From Saccharothrix espanaensis DSM 44229 (GTDB lineage Bacteria; Actinomycetota; Actinomycetes; Mycobacteriales; Pseudonocardiaceae), in assembly GCF_000328705.1 (NCBI RefSeq), contig NC_019673.1, forward strand, positions 4,526,001 through 4,590,000: DNA of 64,000 nt, read 5' to 3'. The position numbers were made by a program, and so were the translations under genes. Positions 52,772 to 63,121 of this stretch are shown piece after piece (the stretch's first letter is position 1; every line of letters begins with the position of its first letter). The notes beneath the pieces are model-generated. The model was not told where the DNA came from, searched no databases, and worked only from the letters and a program-made list of their open reading frames with translations.

Positions 52772-52822
52772 GGCCCGCCCACCGCGGCGAGGCGGTCCGA
52801 CTCCGCCGCGCGGTGGGCGGCC
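52772..52822. terminator. Long bidirectional hairpin terminator
   Basis: GGCCCGCCCACCGCGGCG-type left arm (52772-52795) pairs with CCGCCGCGCGGTGGGCGGCC (52803-52822) with small bulges, between convergent genes. Confidence 0.75.
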
Positions 52823-52869
52823 GTCCGCTGTGGGGTCCTGCGGTTCGGGGCGTCGACCGGCGCGGTGGG

Positions 52870-54036
52870 TCAGGCGGTGTGGCCGGTGTCGTGGGGGAGC
52901 CCGACGTAGTTCTCGGCGAGGCTCGTCGCGGCAGCCTCCGAGGAGCAGACGTAAGCCAGTTGGGCCAGTTGCAGCTGCTGGTCCAACTCGTCGCCCGAAG
53001 TGTGCAGCATCGACGTCATCCACCACGAGAAGTGCGTGCACCGCCAGACCCGGCGCAGCGCCCGGTCCTCGTACCCGTCGAGCAGGTCCGTCCGCCCCTC
53101 GGCGAAGAACGCGCCCAGCGCCTCGGTCAGCACCGCGACGTCGGCCACCGCCAGGTTCAGCCCCTTCGCGCCGGTCGGCGGCACGATGTGCGCCGCGTCG
53201 CCGACCAGGAACAGCCGACCGTGCCGCATCGGCGTGCTGACGAAGCTGCGCATCGGCGTGACGCCCTTGTCCACGATCGGCCCCGTCCCCAGGGACCACC
53301 CGTCCAGGCCCAGCCGCACCCCGAGCTCGTCCCAGATCCGGTCGTCGGACCAGTCCTCCACCCGCTCGCCCGGTGCCACCTGGAGGTACAGCCGGCTCAA
53401 CCGCGGCGACCTCATGCTGTGCATCGCGAACCCGCGCGGGTGCCACGCGTAGATCAGCTCGTCGGTCGACGGCGGCACCTCGGCCAGGATCCCCAGCCAC
53501 GCGTACGGGTACTCGCGCTCCCACGCGCGCCCCGCCGGGATGGTCGGCCGGCTTACCCCGTGGAACCCGTCCGCGCCCACGACCACGTCGGCCTGGACCA
53601 CCCGGGGCGTGCCCTCGGCGTCCACGAAGGACAGCCGTGGCCGGTCGGTGTCCACGTCGTGCAGCGCGGTGTCGGTCACCTCGAACCACACGTCGTCGCC
53701 GCGCACCCCGAGCAGGTCCTTGACCACCTCGGTCTGCCCGTAGATCCACACCGACCGCCCGGTGAGCGCCCGGAAGTCGATCCGGTGCCGCTCGCCCGGC
53801 CACTGGAGGTGGATGCCGTCGTGCCGCATCCCGTGCTCGCGCAACCGGTCGCCGAGCCCGGAGGCCACCAGCAGGTCCACCGTGTCCTGCTCCAGCACCC
53901 CGGCCCGGATCCGGGCCTCGACGTAGGCCCGCGAGCGGTTCTCCACCACGACCGAGTCCACACCCCGCAACGACAGCAAGTGGGACAGCAACAACCCGGC
54001 CGGCCCGGCGCCGACGATGGCGACCTGTGTGCGCAT
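52870..54036 (-). CDS. pobA: 4-hydroxybenzoate 3-monooxygenase
   Basis: 388 residues, full-length p-hydroxybenzoate hydroxylase. It converts 4-hydroxybenzoate to protocatechuate with NAD(P)H, O2 and FAD. Motifs are the N-terminal FAD fold VAIVGAGPAGLLLSHLL, the PHBH-specific NRSRAYVEARIRAGVLEQDTV, the DG motif VVVGADGFHGVSR, and RLFLVGDAAHIVPPTGAKGLNLA. The ATG at 54036 gives the canonical N-terminus but lacks a Shine-Dalgarno (upstream bases are pyrimidine-rich). An IclR-type regulator gene lies 208 bp upstream on the same strand, with two palindromes between them. No pca genes are visible, so ring cleavage must be encoded elsewhere. Confidence 0.94.
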   Translation of the reverse strand: MRTQVAIVGAGPAGLLLSHLLSLRGVDSVVVENRSRAYVEARIRAGVLEQDTVDLLVASGLGDRLREHGMRHDGIHLQWPGERHRIDFRALTGRSVWIYGQTEVVKDLLGVRGDDVWFEVTDTALHDVDTDRPRLSFVDAEGTPRVVQADVVVGADGFHGVSRPTIPAGRAWEREYPYAWLGILAEVPPSTDELIYAWHPRGFAMHSMRSPRLSRLYLQVAPGERVEDWSDDRIWDELGVRLGLDGWSLGTGPIVDKGVTPMRSFVSTPMRHGRLFLVGDAAHIVPPTGAKGLNLAVADVAVLTEALGAFFAEGRTDLLDGYEDRALRRVWRCTHFSWWMTSMLHTSGDELDQQLQLAQLAYVCSSEAAATSLAENYVGLPHDTGHTA

Positions 54037-54079
54037 GGGAGAAGGGTGGTGCAGAAGATCGGCCACGAACAGCTTCCGG

Positions 54080-54114
54080 TGCCACTCAGTGGCAGACTTC
54101 CCGGTTCGCGAACC
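54080..54114 (-). promoter_or_regulatory. Two palindromes upstream of pobA (candidate IclR-type operators)
   Basis: TGCCACT-C-AGTGGCA (54080-54094) is a perfect 15-bp palindrome, and GGTTCGCGAACC (54103-54114) is a perfect 12-bp palindrome containing the GTTCGC half-site seen in PcaR/PobR-type operators. Both lie 45-80 bp before pobA. Confidence 0.5.
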
Positions 54115-54244
54115 CCGGCCGCGATCCCGCCACGCGATCAGCCCGGTCCGCGAACGCGACCGTCCCGGCCCGCGCGCGGACGGCCCTTCCGGCACGGCGA
54201 AGCGTGCCGCGCGGGCGGTGGGGCGACGGACCGGGGGAGCGGGG

Positions 54245-54991
54245 TCAGCGCAGGGCGCGGGAGATGCCGCCGGCCGCGACGCGCAGCGGGGCCAGGTGGC
54301 GGGTCGGGTCCTTCCGGGTCGCCATCACCAGGCCGATCGACGCCACCACCGCGCCCTCGGCGTCGACCACGGGCACCGCCACCGAGCACGTGCCCAGCGT
54401 CATCTCCTGGACGGTCCGCGCGTAGCCGCGCCGCCGCACCTCGCCCAGTTCGCGCACCAGCCGACCCGGTTCGGTGATCGTGTACGGGGTCACCTTCGCC
54501 GCGCCCGCGACCACCTCGGCCACCACCTCCGGGGGCGAGTGCGCCAGCAGCACCTTGCCGACCCCGGTGGCGTGCAGCGGCAGCCGGCCGCCGGGGCGGC
54601 TCACCAGCGGCACGGACGCCCGGCCGTGCAGGCGTTCCAGGTAGAGCGCCGCGTCACCGTCGCGCACCGCCAGGTGCACGTTCTCCCGCGTCGCCTCGTA
54701 CAGGTCTTGGAGGAACGGCAGCGCCACGTCCCGCAGGTCGCCCTGCACCCGGGCCAGCAGGCCGAGTTGCCAGAGCCTGCGCCCCACCACGTACCGGCGG
54801 TCGGGGAGGCGTTCGAGCACTTCCTCCGCGACGAGGTCGGCGGCGAGCCGCCGGGTGGTCGACAGCGGCAGGCCACAGCGCCGGGACAGCTCGCCGAGCG
54901 GGAGGCCGTCGCGGGAGCCGTCGAACGCGGAGAGCACGTCCAGCGCCTTGGCCATCACCCCGCGCCCCGGCTGGGTCGAACCTCCGGCCAT
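54245..54991 (-). CDS. IclR-family transcription regulator (probable pobA regulator)
   Basis: 248 residues. An N-terminal winged helix (about 10-75; AKALDVLSAFDGSRDGLPLGELSRRCGLPLSTTRRLAADLV) is followed by the IclR effector domain (about 80-245; LHGRASVPLVSRPGGRLPLHATGVGKVLLAHSP, then VPVVDAEGAVVASIGL). Effectors are usually aromatic acids. Its position directly upstream of pobA on the same strand suggests a PobR/PcaR-like role sensing 4-hydroxybenzoate. Effector identity and activator versus repressor action are inferred. Confidence 0.88.
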   Translation of the reverse strand: MAGGSTQPGRGVMAKALDVLSAFDGSRDGLPLGELSRRCGLPLSTTRRLAADLVAEEVLERLPDRRYVVGRRLWQLGLLARVQGDLRDVALPFLQDLYEATRENVHLAVRDGDAALYLERLHGRASVPLVSRPGGRLPLHATGVGKVLLAHSPPEVVAEVVAGAAKVTPYTITEPGRLVRELGEVRRRGYARTVQEMTLGTCSVAVPVVDAEGAVVASIGLVMATRKDPTRHLAPLRVAAGGISRALR

Positions 54992-55069
54992 GAGCGCCTC
55001 CCGCCGAAAAACCTACCCCACGCCCAGGTCGTCCGGCACGGACCACGACGTATTCCGCCATTGATCATG

Positions 55070-55091
55070 ATGACTTCAGTGTGGAATAAAA
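55070..55091 (+). repeat. AT-rich 22-bp motif, copy 2
   Basis: Same as the motif at 36428 with two mismatches (TGCTG replaced by TGTGG). It is framed by TATTCC (55051) and GGAATA (55083), an inverted repeat, and an ATCATGAT palindrome (55064). It lies between the iclR gene and the RNA ligase gene, where it could serve either promoter. Confidence 0.55.
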
Positions 55092-55160
55092 TCAATCATT
55101 CACTCCGGTGATCAGCCCCGTAAGACCACGAGCCAGCCAGGACAGGCCTGAATATCTGTT

Positions 55161-55198
55161 TTGCCAACTGGCACAACCGCCGTATGGTTCGGGCCGTG
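55161..55198 (+). promoter_or_regulatory. Leaderless promoter of the RNA ligase gene
   Basis: TTGCCA (-35, 55161), 16 bp, TATGGT (-10, 55183), then 7 nt to GTG at 55196. The -35 overlaps a TGCCA-AC-TGGCA palindrome (55162-55173) that could be an operator. Confidence 0.55.
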
Positions 55199-56008
55199 GA
55201 CGACGGCAGAGGTCGGGGCAGGCCCCGCAAGGACCCGGAACGCCTGGCCCGCTGGACACCGCCCGAAGGGTGGTCCCGGCTGGTCGCCTGGATCTCCCCG
55301 GAGGAGAAGCGGGCGCTCAAGCACGCCGCGGCGGACGCGGGCGTGCCGGTCGCCGAACTGGTCCGGTCGTTGGCCGGGGTGCTCGCCTCCGGTGCCGTTA
55401 CCCACGTCGAACTGATCGACCGAGCGGTGAGAGGCAGACCTGCGATGGAGAAGATCCCCACGTTGTTCGAGCGGGACGACCGGTTCCGCGTCGTGGACCG
55501 GCCGCGTGCCGAGTGCGCGTGGGTCTTCGCCGGCGAGGGTGTGGGCACCGAGAAGCTGGACGGGACCAACGTGCGGCTGACCGTGCGCTCCGGGCACCTG
55601 GTGCGGGTCGAGAAGCGGCGCAACCCGGGCAAGGAGCAGAAGCTGCTCGGGATCGTGGACGGCTGGTACGTCGACACCTCGCCCGACGCCGCCGACGACA
55701 AGTGGGTCCTCGCGGCGGCCGGCAACACCGACGTGACCGGCTGGGCGGACGGCGAGCACTCGTGCGAGGCGCTCGGGCCGCGCATCCAGGGCAACCCGCT
55801 CGGGCTGGCCGACCACCTGTGCGTGCCGTTCGACGTGGCCGCGCCGGTGTACGAGCAGGCGCCGCGCGGCTACCGCGAGCTGGCCGCCTACCTGGCGGGT
55901 CTGGAGAGCCGGTTCTCGCCGGGGAACCTGGCGGAGGGGATCGTGTTCCACCACCCGGACGGGCGGCGGGCGAAGATCAAGCGCAAGGATTTCCCGAAGG
56001 CGGCCTGA
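55196..56008 (+). CDS. RNA ligase family protein with N-terminal DNA-binding-like segment
   Basis: 270 residues. The C-terminal part (about 84-270) is a minimal ATP-dependent RNA ligase/nucleotidyltransferase. Motif I is TEKLDGTNVRL with the AMP-accepting Lys120, motif III-like KWVLAAAGNTD, motif IV EGIVFHHPDG and motif V AKIKRKDF. The first 80 residues (RGRPRKDP..., ISPEEKRALKHAAADAGVPVAELVRSL) look like a basic tail plus ribbon-helix-helix-type segment. GTG at 55196 is chosen from the promoter (7 nt after -10). A shorter ligase could start at ATG 55445, preceded by GAGAGG. Predicted role: RNA strand joining or repair; no partner nuclease is adjacent. Confidence 0.78.
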   Translation: MDDGRGRGRPRKDPERLARWTPPEGWSRLVAWISPEEKRALKHAAADAGVPVAELVRSLAGVLASGAVTHVELIDRAVRGRPAMEKIPTLFERDDRFRVVDRPRAECAWVFAGEGVGTEKLDGTNVRLTVRSGHLVRVEKRRNPGKEQKLLGIVDGWYVDTSPDAADDKWVLAAAGNTDVTGWADGEHSCEALGPRIQGNPLGLADHLCVPFDVAAPVYEQAPRGYRELAAYLAGLESRFSPGNLAEGIVFHHPDGRRAKIKRKDFPKAA

Positions 56009-56015
56009 CGCCCCA

Positions 56016-56045
56016 CGTCCGCACCCCGGGTCGGGGGTGCGGACG
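56016..56045. terminator. Bidirectional hairpin terminator
   Basis: CGTCCGCACCCC and its exact complement form a 12-bp stem with a 6-base loop, between the RNA ligase gene and the convergent siderophore-interacting gene. Confidence 0.8.
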
Positions 56046-56081
56046 CGGCGGCCGGTCAGCCGGTGCCGGCAGCAGTGCCGG

Positions 56082-56930
56082 TCAGTCGGCGGCGACGCGC
56101 TCCTGGGCTTCGGCGAGGTCGTCGTCGGTGGGCGGGTCGTCCTGGGTGAGGGCGAGCCGCCAGTAGCCGGTGAACTCGATCCGGCGCTTGTCCAGGCCCC
56201 GGTCGTCGAGCAGGTGGCGGCGCAGCGCGCGGACGGCGTCCGCCTCGCCGGCCAGCCAGGCGTACCCGCTGCCGGCGGGCAGGTCGGCGGCGCGCACGGC
56301 GTCGAGCAGGGCCGTGCCGCGGCCGGGCGGCACGGCGGCGCGGTGCACCCAGTGCAGGTCGAGGGTGGCGGCGGTGTCCAGCCGCTGCTGTTCGGCCGGG
56401 CCGCCGACTTCGACGTATGCGATGACGTGCGCGCCGGCGGGGAGTGCGGCGAGGTGGCTCGCGATCGCCGGGATCGCGGTCTCGTCGCCCGCGAGGAGCA
56501 GCCAGTCGTGCTTGGCCAGTGGCCGCCGGTAGACCGCCGACGGGCCGTAGCGGCCCAGGGTGTCGCCGGGTTTCGCGGTGCGGGCCCAGCGGGTGGCGGG
56601 GCCGGCGTCGGCGTGCAGCACGAAGTCGACGTCGATCTCGCCGGTGTCCGGGTGGTGCTCGCGGACGGTGTAGCTGCGCATCCACGGGCGCTCGGCCTCG
56701 GGGAGGGCGCGGTAGGCCTGGTACCAGCTCATGCCGTACTTGTCGCCGCGCGCGGTCACCAGGTCGGGGACCGGGTGGCCGGGCTTGGGGAACAGGAGCT
56801 TGAGCTGCTGGTCGGGCCAGGTGGTGAAGTCGTCGAGGCCGTCCCCGGTGAACCGCACGCGCAGGACGTGCGGGGTGACCGGGTGGACGGCGGTGACGTG
56901 CAGGAGCGGCACGGGCTGGGGGTTCCTCAC
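56082..56930 (-). CDS. Siderophore-interacting protein (FAD-binding ferric-siderophore reductase)
   Basis: 282 residues of the SIP family, which reduces ferric siderophores in the cytosol using FAD and NAD(P)H. The FAD domain (about 1-135) has RSYTVREHHPDTGEIDVDFVLH, the RxYT(V/I) flavin motif, and GPATRWA. The NAD(P)H domain (about 140-280) has WLLLAGDETAIPAIASHLAALP and a C-terminal GYWRLALTQDD typical of SIPs. GTG at 56930 begins 9 nt after the UvrA-like gene's stop, so the two may share a transcript although their functions differ. No siderophore genes are nearby. Confidence 0.92.
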   Translation of the reverse strand: MRNPQPVPLLHVTAVHPVTPHVLRVRFTGDGLDDFTTWPDQQLKLLFPKPGHPVPDLVTARGDKYGMSWYQAYRALPEAERPWMRSYTVREHHPDTGEIDVDFVLHADAGPATRWARTAKPGDTLGRYGPSAVYRRPLAKHDWLLLAGDETAIPAIASHLAALPAGAHVIAYVEVGGPAEQQRLDTAATLDLHWVHRAAVPPGRGTALLDAVRAADLPAGSGYAWLAGEADAVRALRRHLLDDRGLDKRRIEFTGYWRLALTQDDPPTDDDLAEAQERVAAD

Positions 56931-56938
56931 GGGTCCGG

Positions 56939-59203
<2,265 letters not shown>

Positions 59204-59224
59204 GTCTTGCTTCCCCCTGGTTTG

Positions 59225-59266
59225 TTTATGCCGTAAAGTCCCGGATAGGTTAGTTTATGGCGTAAG
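59225..59266. promoter_or_regulatory. Paired TetR-type operators in the uvrA-like/tetR intergenic region
   Basis: TTTATGCCGTAAA (59225-59237) and TTTATGGCGTAAG (59254-59266) are near-identical, imperfect palindromes 29 bp apart, filling the 72-bp divergent gap. They overlap likely promoters of both genes (for the plus strand TTGTTT at 59222 and TAGGTT at 59246). Autoregulation and repression of the ATPase gene by the TetR protein is expected. Confidence 0.7.
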
Positions 59267-59275
59267 GAGTGGCAA

Positions 59276-60064
59276 GTGGTGGTGTTCGCCGGACAAGGGG
59301 ACGCGCGCCGGTCGATGTCGCTGCTGTGGCGGTCGGCCGGGGACGGTGGGACCCGCCCGGGGCCCAGACCCGGGCTCACCGTCGACGCCATCGTGGACGC
59401 CGCGATCGCGGTCGCCGACGAGCACGGCATGGCGGCGCTGTCCATGCGCGCGGTGGGCGAGCGGCTCGGGCGCACGGCGATGGCGCTCTACACCTACGTG
59501 CCGAACAAGGCCGAGCTGGTCGACCTGATGTACGACAAGGTCCTGGGGCAGCTGCCGGGGGAGTACCCGTCGGCGGAGGGGTGGCGGCCGGCGCTGGCGG
59601 CGTGGGCGGCCGACGTGCGCGCCTTCTACCTGGAGCACCCGTGGGTGTTGCAGGTCTCGCAGGCACGGCCGGTGCTCGGGCCCAATGAGTTCGCGATGCT
59701 GGAGACGCTGCTGCGGGTCCTGCGCGGCACGGGCCTGGCGCCGTCGGTGCTGCGCGGGGTGGTCGGCGCGGTCACCCAGTTCGTGCGCGGCGCGGCCGGG
59801 GTGATCGCCGACGCCCGGCAGGCGGCGCGCGAGACCGGCGTGTCCGACGAGGAGTGGTGGTTCGCCCGCTCGCCGCTGCTGGCGGAGTTCGCCGACGGGC
59901 TGGCCGAGCGGTTCCCGCTGTCGACGTGGATCGGCGAGGTCGACCCGCCCGCCGCCGACGACTGCACGCCCTACCTGGAGCGGGACGCCGAGTGGAACTT
60001 CACGGTGGGGCTGGGGGTGCTCTCGGACGGGATCGAGGCGACGATCGCCCGGTCGGTCGGGTAG
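59276..60064 (+). CDS. TetR/AcrR-family repressor (TetR_C type)
   Basis: 262 residues. The helix-turn-helix (about 35-80) reads IVDAAIAVADEHGMAALSMRAVGERLGRTAMALYTYVPNKAELVDLMYD, a standard TetR N-terminus. The C-terminal ligand domain (about 90-250) is of the TetR_C type, with aromatic and acidic residues in SDEEWWFARSPLLAEFADG. GTG at 59276 follows AAGGAG. It is divergent from the UvrA-like resistance gene across two matching operators, so it is very likely its drug-responsive repressor. Confidence 0.9.
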   Translation: MVVFAGQGDARRSMSLLWRSAGDGGTRPGPRPGLTVDAIVDAAIAVADEHGMAALSMRAVGERLGRTAMALYTYVPNKAELVDLMYDKVLGQLPGEYPSAEGWRPALAAWAADVRAFYLEHPWVLQVSQARPVLGPNEFAMLETLLRVLRGTGLAPSVLRGVVGAVTQFVRGAAGVIADARQAARETGVSDEEWWFARSPLLAEFADGLAERFPLSTWIGEVDPPAADDCTPYLERDAEWNFTVGLGVLSDGIEATIARSVG

Positions 60065-60228
60065 GGGCCGGCCGGTGGGATCGGGCCGGTGGGATAAGGT
60101 CCGCGGGCCTGTCGGATCCGAGTGCGGGGAGGTGAGACCCATTTCCGTGGTGACGGTCGGGTCGTCCCTCTCGACGCCGGGGTTGCGCTGAGCGTCGGGG
60201 ACGCCGTGGATGTGCGAAAGGCGTTCTC

Positions 60229-61011
60229 TTGTCCGGTGATGATTTCCCGTTGGTGGTCGCGCGGCTGAGGGCCGCCGGGTGCGTGTTCGCCGAGGACGAG
60301 GCCCGGTTGCTGCTGGAGTCCGCGGGCCCGGTCCCGCTGGCCGAGCTGGTGGACCGCCGGGTCGCGGGCCTGCCGCTGGAGCAGGTGCTCGGGTGGGCGG
60401 AGTTCCGCGGGCTGCGGGTCGCGGTCGAGCCGGGCGTGTTCGTGCCGCGCCGGCGGACCGGGTTCCTGGTGGAGTGCGCGGTCGCCGAGGTGTGGCCCGG
60501 CGCGGTGGTGGTGGACCTGTGCTGCGGGTCCGGCGCGGTGGGCGCGGCGCTGGTCGCCGAGTCGGCGGTGCGGCTCTACGCGGCCGACGTCGACCCGGCC
60601 GCGGTGCGGTGCGCGCGGCGCAACGTCGACCCGGACCGGGTGTTCGAGGGCGACCTGTTCGCGGCGCTGCCCGACCGGCTGCGCGGGCGGCTGGACGTGG
60701 TGGTGGCCAACGCGCCGTACGTGCCGACGTCGGTGATCGGCACCATGCCGCCGGAGGCCCGCGACCACGAACCGCTGGTCGCGCTGGACGGCGGCCACGA
60801 CGGGCTGGCCGTGCAGCGCCGGGTGGTCGCCGACGCCCCGGCGTGGCTCGCGCCCGGCGGCGCGCTGCTGGTGGAGACCGGCGAACGGCTCGCGCCCGGC
60901 ACGCTCGCGGCGTTCCGGGCGGCCGGGTTCGACGCCGCGGTGCGCCGGTCGGCGGAGGTGGACGCGACCGTCGTGGTCGGGCGGGCTACGCGCCGACCAC
61001 CCCGTCGCTGA
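60229..61011 (+). CDS. HemK/PrmC-like methyltransferase (paralogue)
   Basis: 260 residues resembling protein-(glutamine-N5) methyltransferases. A short N-terminal helical part leads to PLEQVLGWAEFRGLRVAVEPGVFVPRRRT, the HemK linker, then SAM motif VVDLCCGSGAVGAAL (about 91-105). The catalytic motif is NAPY (VVANAPYVPT) instead of NPPY, followed by EARDHEPLVALDGGHDGL. The change in the second position makes release-factor methylation uncertain; NAPY paralogues occur in actinomycetes. The start is TTG at 60229 after GAAAGG. Its 3' end overlaps the convergent GNAT-DinB gene by 26 bp. Confidence 0.82.
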   Translation: MSGDDFPLVVARLRAAGCVFAEDEARLLLESAGPVPLAELVDRRVAGLPLEQVLGWAEFRGLRVAVEPGVFVPRRRTGFLVECAVAEVWPGAVVVDLCCGSGAVGAALVAESAVRLYAADVDPAAVRCARRNVDPDRVFEGDLFAALPDRLRGRLDVVVANAPYVPTSVIGTMPPEARDHEPLVALDGGHDGLAVQRRVVADAPAWLAPGGALLVETGERLAPGTLAAFRAAGFDAAVRRSAEVDATVVVGRATRRPPRR

Positions 61012-61909
61012 GCTCGCGCACCACGTCGAGCTGGCCCAGGTGCCGGGCGTACTCCTGCACCAGGTGGAACAGGATCCAGGCCAGCGTGGGCCGGGGGATC
61101 GCGTCCGCCTCCCACGACACCGCCACGTCGGCGAGGTCGGCGGCGGCCGCGATCTTTCGGGACCGCTCGCACTGCTCGCGGTAGAACGCCGTGACGGTCT
61201 CGAAGGTGTCGCCCTCCTCCAGCACCCACTCGGCGTCGCGCACGTCCGGGTTGCCGCGCGGGTGCTCGACCTCCTCGCCCGCGAAGCACCACCGCAGCCA
61301 GCGCAGCTCCACGTACGCCAGGTGCTTGACCAGGGCCAGTGGGGTCCAGCCCGAGGGCACCCGGCTGGTCCGCAGGTCGTGCTCGGACATGCCGTCGAGC
61401 TTGCGCAGCAGGGTGTCGCGGTAGAAGTCCAGGTACTCGACCACCAGGCGGGCCGGGTCGGCGAGGTCCGTGGCGGGCTCGTGGGGAACCCGGATCTCGG
61501 CGTGCACCCGCTCGCCGGTCACGGTGAGCGCCGCGCCGACCCGGCGCAGCACGGTCAGGGCGCCGGTGTTGCCGGTGGTCGTCTCGGCGTGGACGGTGGC
61601 GATCCCCCGGCCGGTGGCCTTCGTCACGACCTTGCACAGCGCGGTCAGCCCGACGCCGCGGCCGCGCGCCGAGCGGGCCACCCACAGGCCGGTCTCGCCG
61701 GTGTCGGTCAGCCGGATCATGCCGAGGGTGCGGTCGCCCTCGGTGATCTCGTAGGCGTGCTGCCGGAAGCCCCGGTAGAAGTCGCGGAACTCCTCGGCGC
61801 GGTCGGGTCGCCAGCCCGGCGGCATCACGTCCGCCGGGTCGGCGTCGGTCGCGGCGAGCGCGAGCAGTCGTTCCAGGCCGTCGTCGTCCAGCGGGCGCAG
61901 GCCGATCAC
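60986..61909 (-). CDS. GNAT acetyltransferase fused to a DinB-like (DUF664) domain
   Basis: 307 residues. The N-terminal GNAT half (about 1-130) has GLWVARSARGRGVGLTALCKVVTKAT, the acetyl-CoA loop, and TTTGNTGALTVLRRVGA. The C-terminal half (about 145-305) is a DinB-like four-helix bundle: YLDFYRDTLLRKLDGMSEHDL, LALVKHLAYVELRWL with a conserved His, and ILFHLVQEYARHLGQLDVVREL with the other His residues. GTG at 61909 overlaps the AlkZ-like gene's stop, so the two are co-translated. The fusion may couple acyl transfer with a metal- or thiol-dependent step; substrates are unknown. Confidence 0.85.
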   Translation of the reverse strand: MIGLRPLDDDGLERLLALAATDADPADVMPPGWRPDRAEEFRDFYRGFRQHAYEITEGDRTLGMIRLTDTGETGLWVARSARGRGVGLTALCKVVTKATGRGIATVHAETTTGNTGALTVLRRVGAALTVTGERVHAEIRVPHEPATDLADPARLVVEYLDFYRDTLLRKLDGMSEHDLRTSRVPSGWTPLALVKHLAYVELRWLRWCFAGEEVEHPRGNPDVRDAEWVLEEGDTFETVTAFYREQCERSRKIAAAADLADVAVSWEADAIPRPTLAWILFHLVQEYARHLGQLDVVRELSDGVVGA

Positions 61910-63060
61910 CGGATCAGCTCCTTCTCCAGAGGTGCGGGGAACCGCGAGAGCACGCGGATCCCGTCGGTCCACTCGGCCAGCCGGGCCGCTTCGCGGTCGA
62001 TCGCGTCGGTGGCCTCGCGGCCCACGTCGAGCAGGGGGCGCCAGACGACCTCGCCGTCCTTGCGCTGCGCCCACCCGCCGACCACGGCGCCGTCCACCCA
62101 GACGGTGGGGCCGACGTTGCCCGAGTAGTCGAACAGCGCGGGCCGCAGGTCCGGGGCGAGGTACCAGTCCCGGGCCTGCCAGCCCATCGCGGTCGGGTCC
62201 AGGGCGGGCAGCAGCGCCACCCACGGGGCCGGCTCGGGCGCGTCGAGGTCGCCGGGCAGCACGTACCCGGTGCCGCCGGCCAGGGCGACCTGCTCCGCGC
62301 CGACCTCGGCCAGCGCCTTGCGGACCGCGCCGAGCGTCCAGCCGGTCCACCACTTCAGGTCGGCCTCGGTGCCGGGGCCGTAGCGGGCCAGCCACCGCCG
62401 GACCAGCTCGGCCTGGGCCCGGGACACGTCCATCGCGGGCCACGGCGTGCCGGGCTCCCACCGGAACTGGCTACTGATCCACGTGCCGCGCGGCCGGCCG
62501 CGGCGCAGCAGCCCGTCGGCGGCGAGCACCCGCAGGACCCGGCTGGACACGTTCTGCCGCACCTCGTAGGGCTTGCCGGGGGAGAGCACCACCTGCTCCA
62601 GCAGCGCGGGCACGTCCTGGCCCAGCTCGACGGCGGTGGCCGTGCCCCGGGCGGCGAGCGCGGCGAGCACGGCCCGCTCGACCTCGGCGAGCCGGGCGGC
62701 GTCCCAGCCGACGCCGTCGGCGAGGTACTTCAGCAGCCCGACGCGTTCCTTGGCGGCGATCTGCCGCGCGGCGGCGGCGTCGACCACCGGGGCGGACTCG
62801 GCGGTGACGACGAACATGGTCCGCCGCATGCACAGCAGCCGCACCAGCGTGCGGTCCCGGTAGAGCGCGTCCTCCACGGCCTGGACGGACGGTTCGGTCA
62901 GGCGGGCGCGCGCGGACAGGAACACCGAGGCGGGGTCGGAGGCGTGCAGCCCGACGAGCGCGTCGGCGACCTCGCGCACGGTCGGCGCGGGCGCGGCGAG
63001 AAGATGGCGCGCGCCCAGCCGGGCGCGCCGCTGGTCGTCGGAGATCACGGCGGGGGTCAC
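61906..63060 (-). CDS. Winged-helix protein of the AlkZ/YcaQ-like DNA glycosylase family
   Basis: 384 residues of the HTH_42 family, which includes AlkZ and YcaQ, glycosylases that remove bulky or cross-linked bases. It has tandem winged helices and a C-terminal beta region with DPTAMGWQARDWYLAPDL and DGAVVGGWAQRKDGEVVW. In the N-terminal region, where AlkZ has the catalytic QxQ or QxD motif, this protein has GLHASDPAS, i.e. HxS, so activity is uncertain. In producers AlkZ-type genes can give self-resistance to DNA-damaging metabolites. It is co-translated with the GNAT-DinB gene and divergent from a PadR regulator. Confidence 0.75.
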   Translation of the reverse strand: MTPAVISDDQRRARLGARHLLAAPAPTVREVADALVGLHASDPASVFLSARARLTEPSVQAVEDALYRDRTLVRLLCMRRTMFVVTAESAPVVDAAAARQIAAKERVGLLKYLADGVGWDAARLAEVERAVLAALAARGTATAVELGQDVPALLEQVVLSPGKPYEVRQNVSSRVLRVLAADGLLRRGRPRGTWISSQFRWEPGTPWPAMDVSRAQAELVRRWLARYGPGTEADLKWWTGWTLGAVRKALAEVGAEQVALAGGTGYVLPGDLDAPEPAPWVALLPALDPTAMGWQARDWYLAPDLRPALFDYSGNVGPTVWVDGAVVGGWAQRKDGEVVWRPLLDVGREATDAIDREAARLAEWTDGIRVLSRFPAPLEKELIR

Positions 63061-63121
63061 CCGGACATCCTCGCCCGCCTACCCTGATCGCGGAAACCGG
63101 ATTCGGCGGGACAGGAACACG

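Noticed and set aside
52681..52830. CRISPR array suggested by regular 15-bp repeats
   Set aside because: Units are directly adjacent with no spacers and no cas genes are present; it is a simple tandem repeat.
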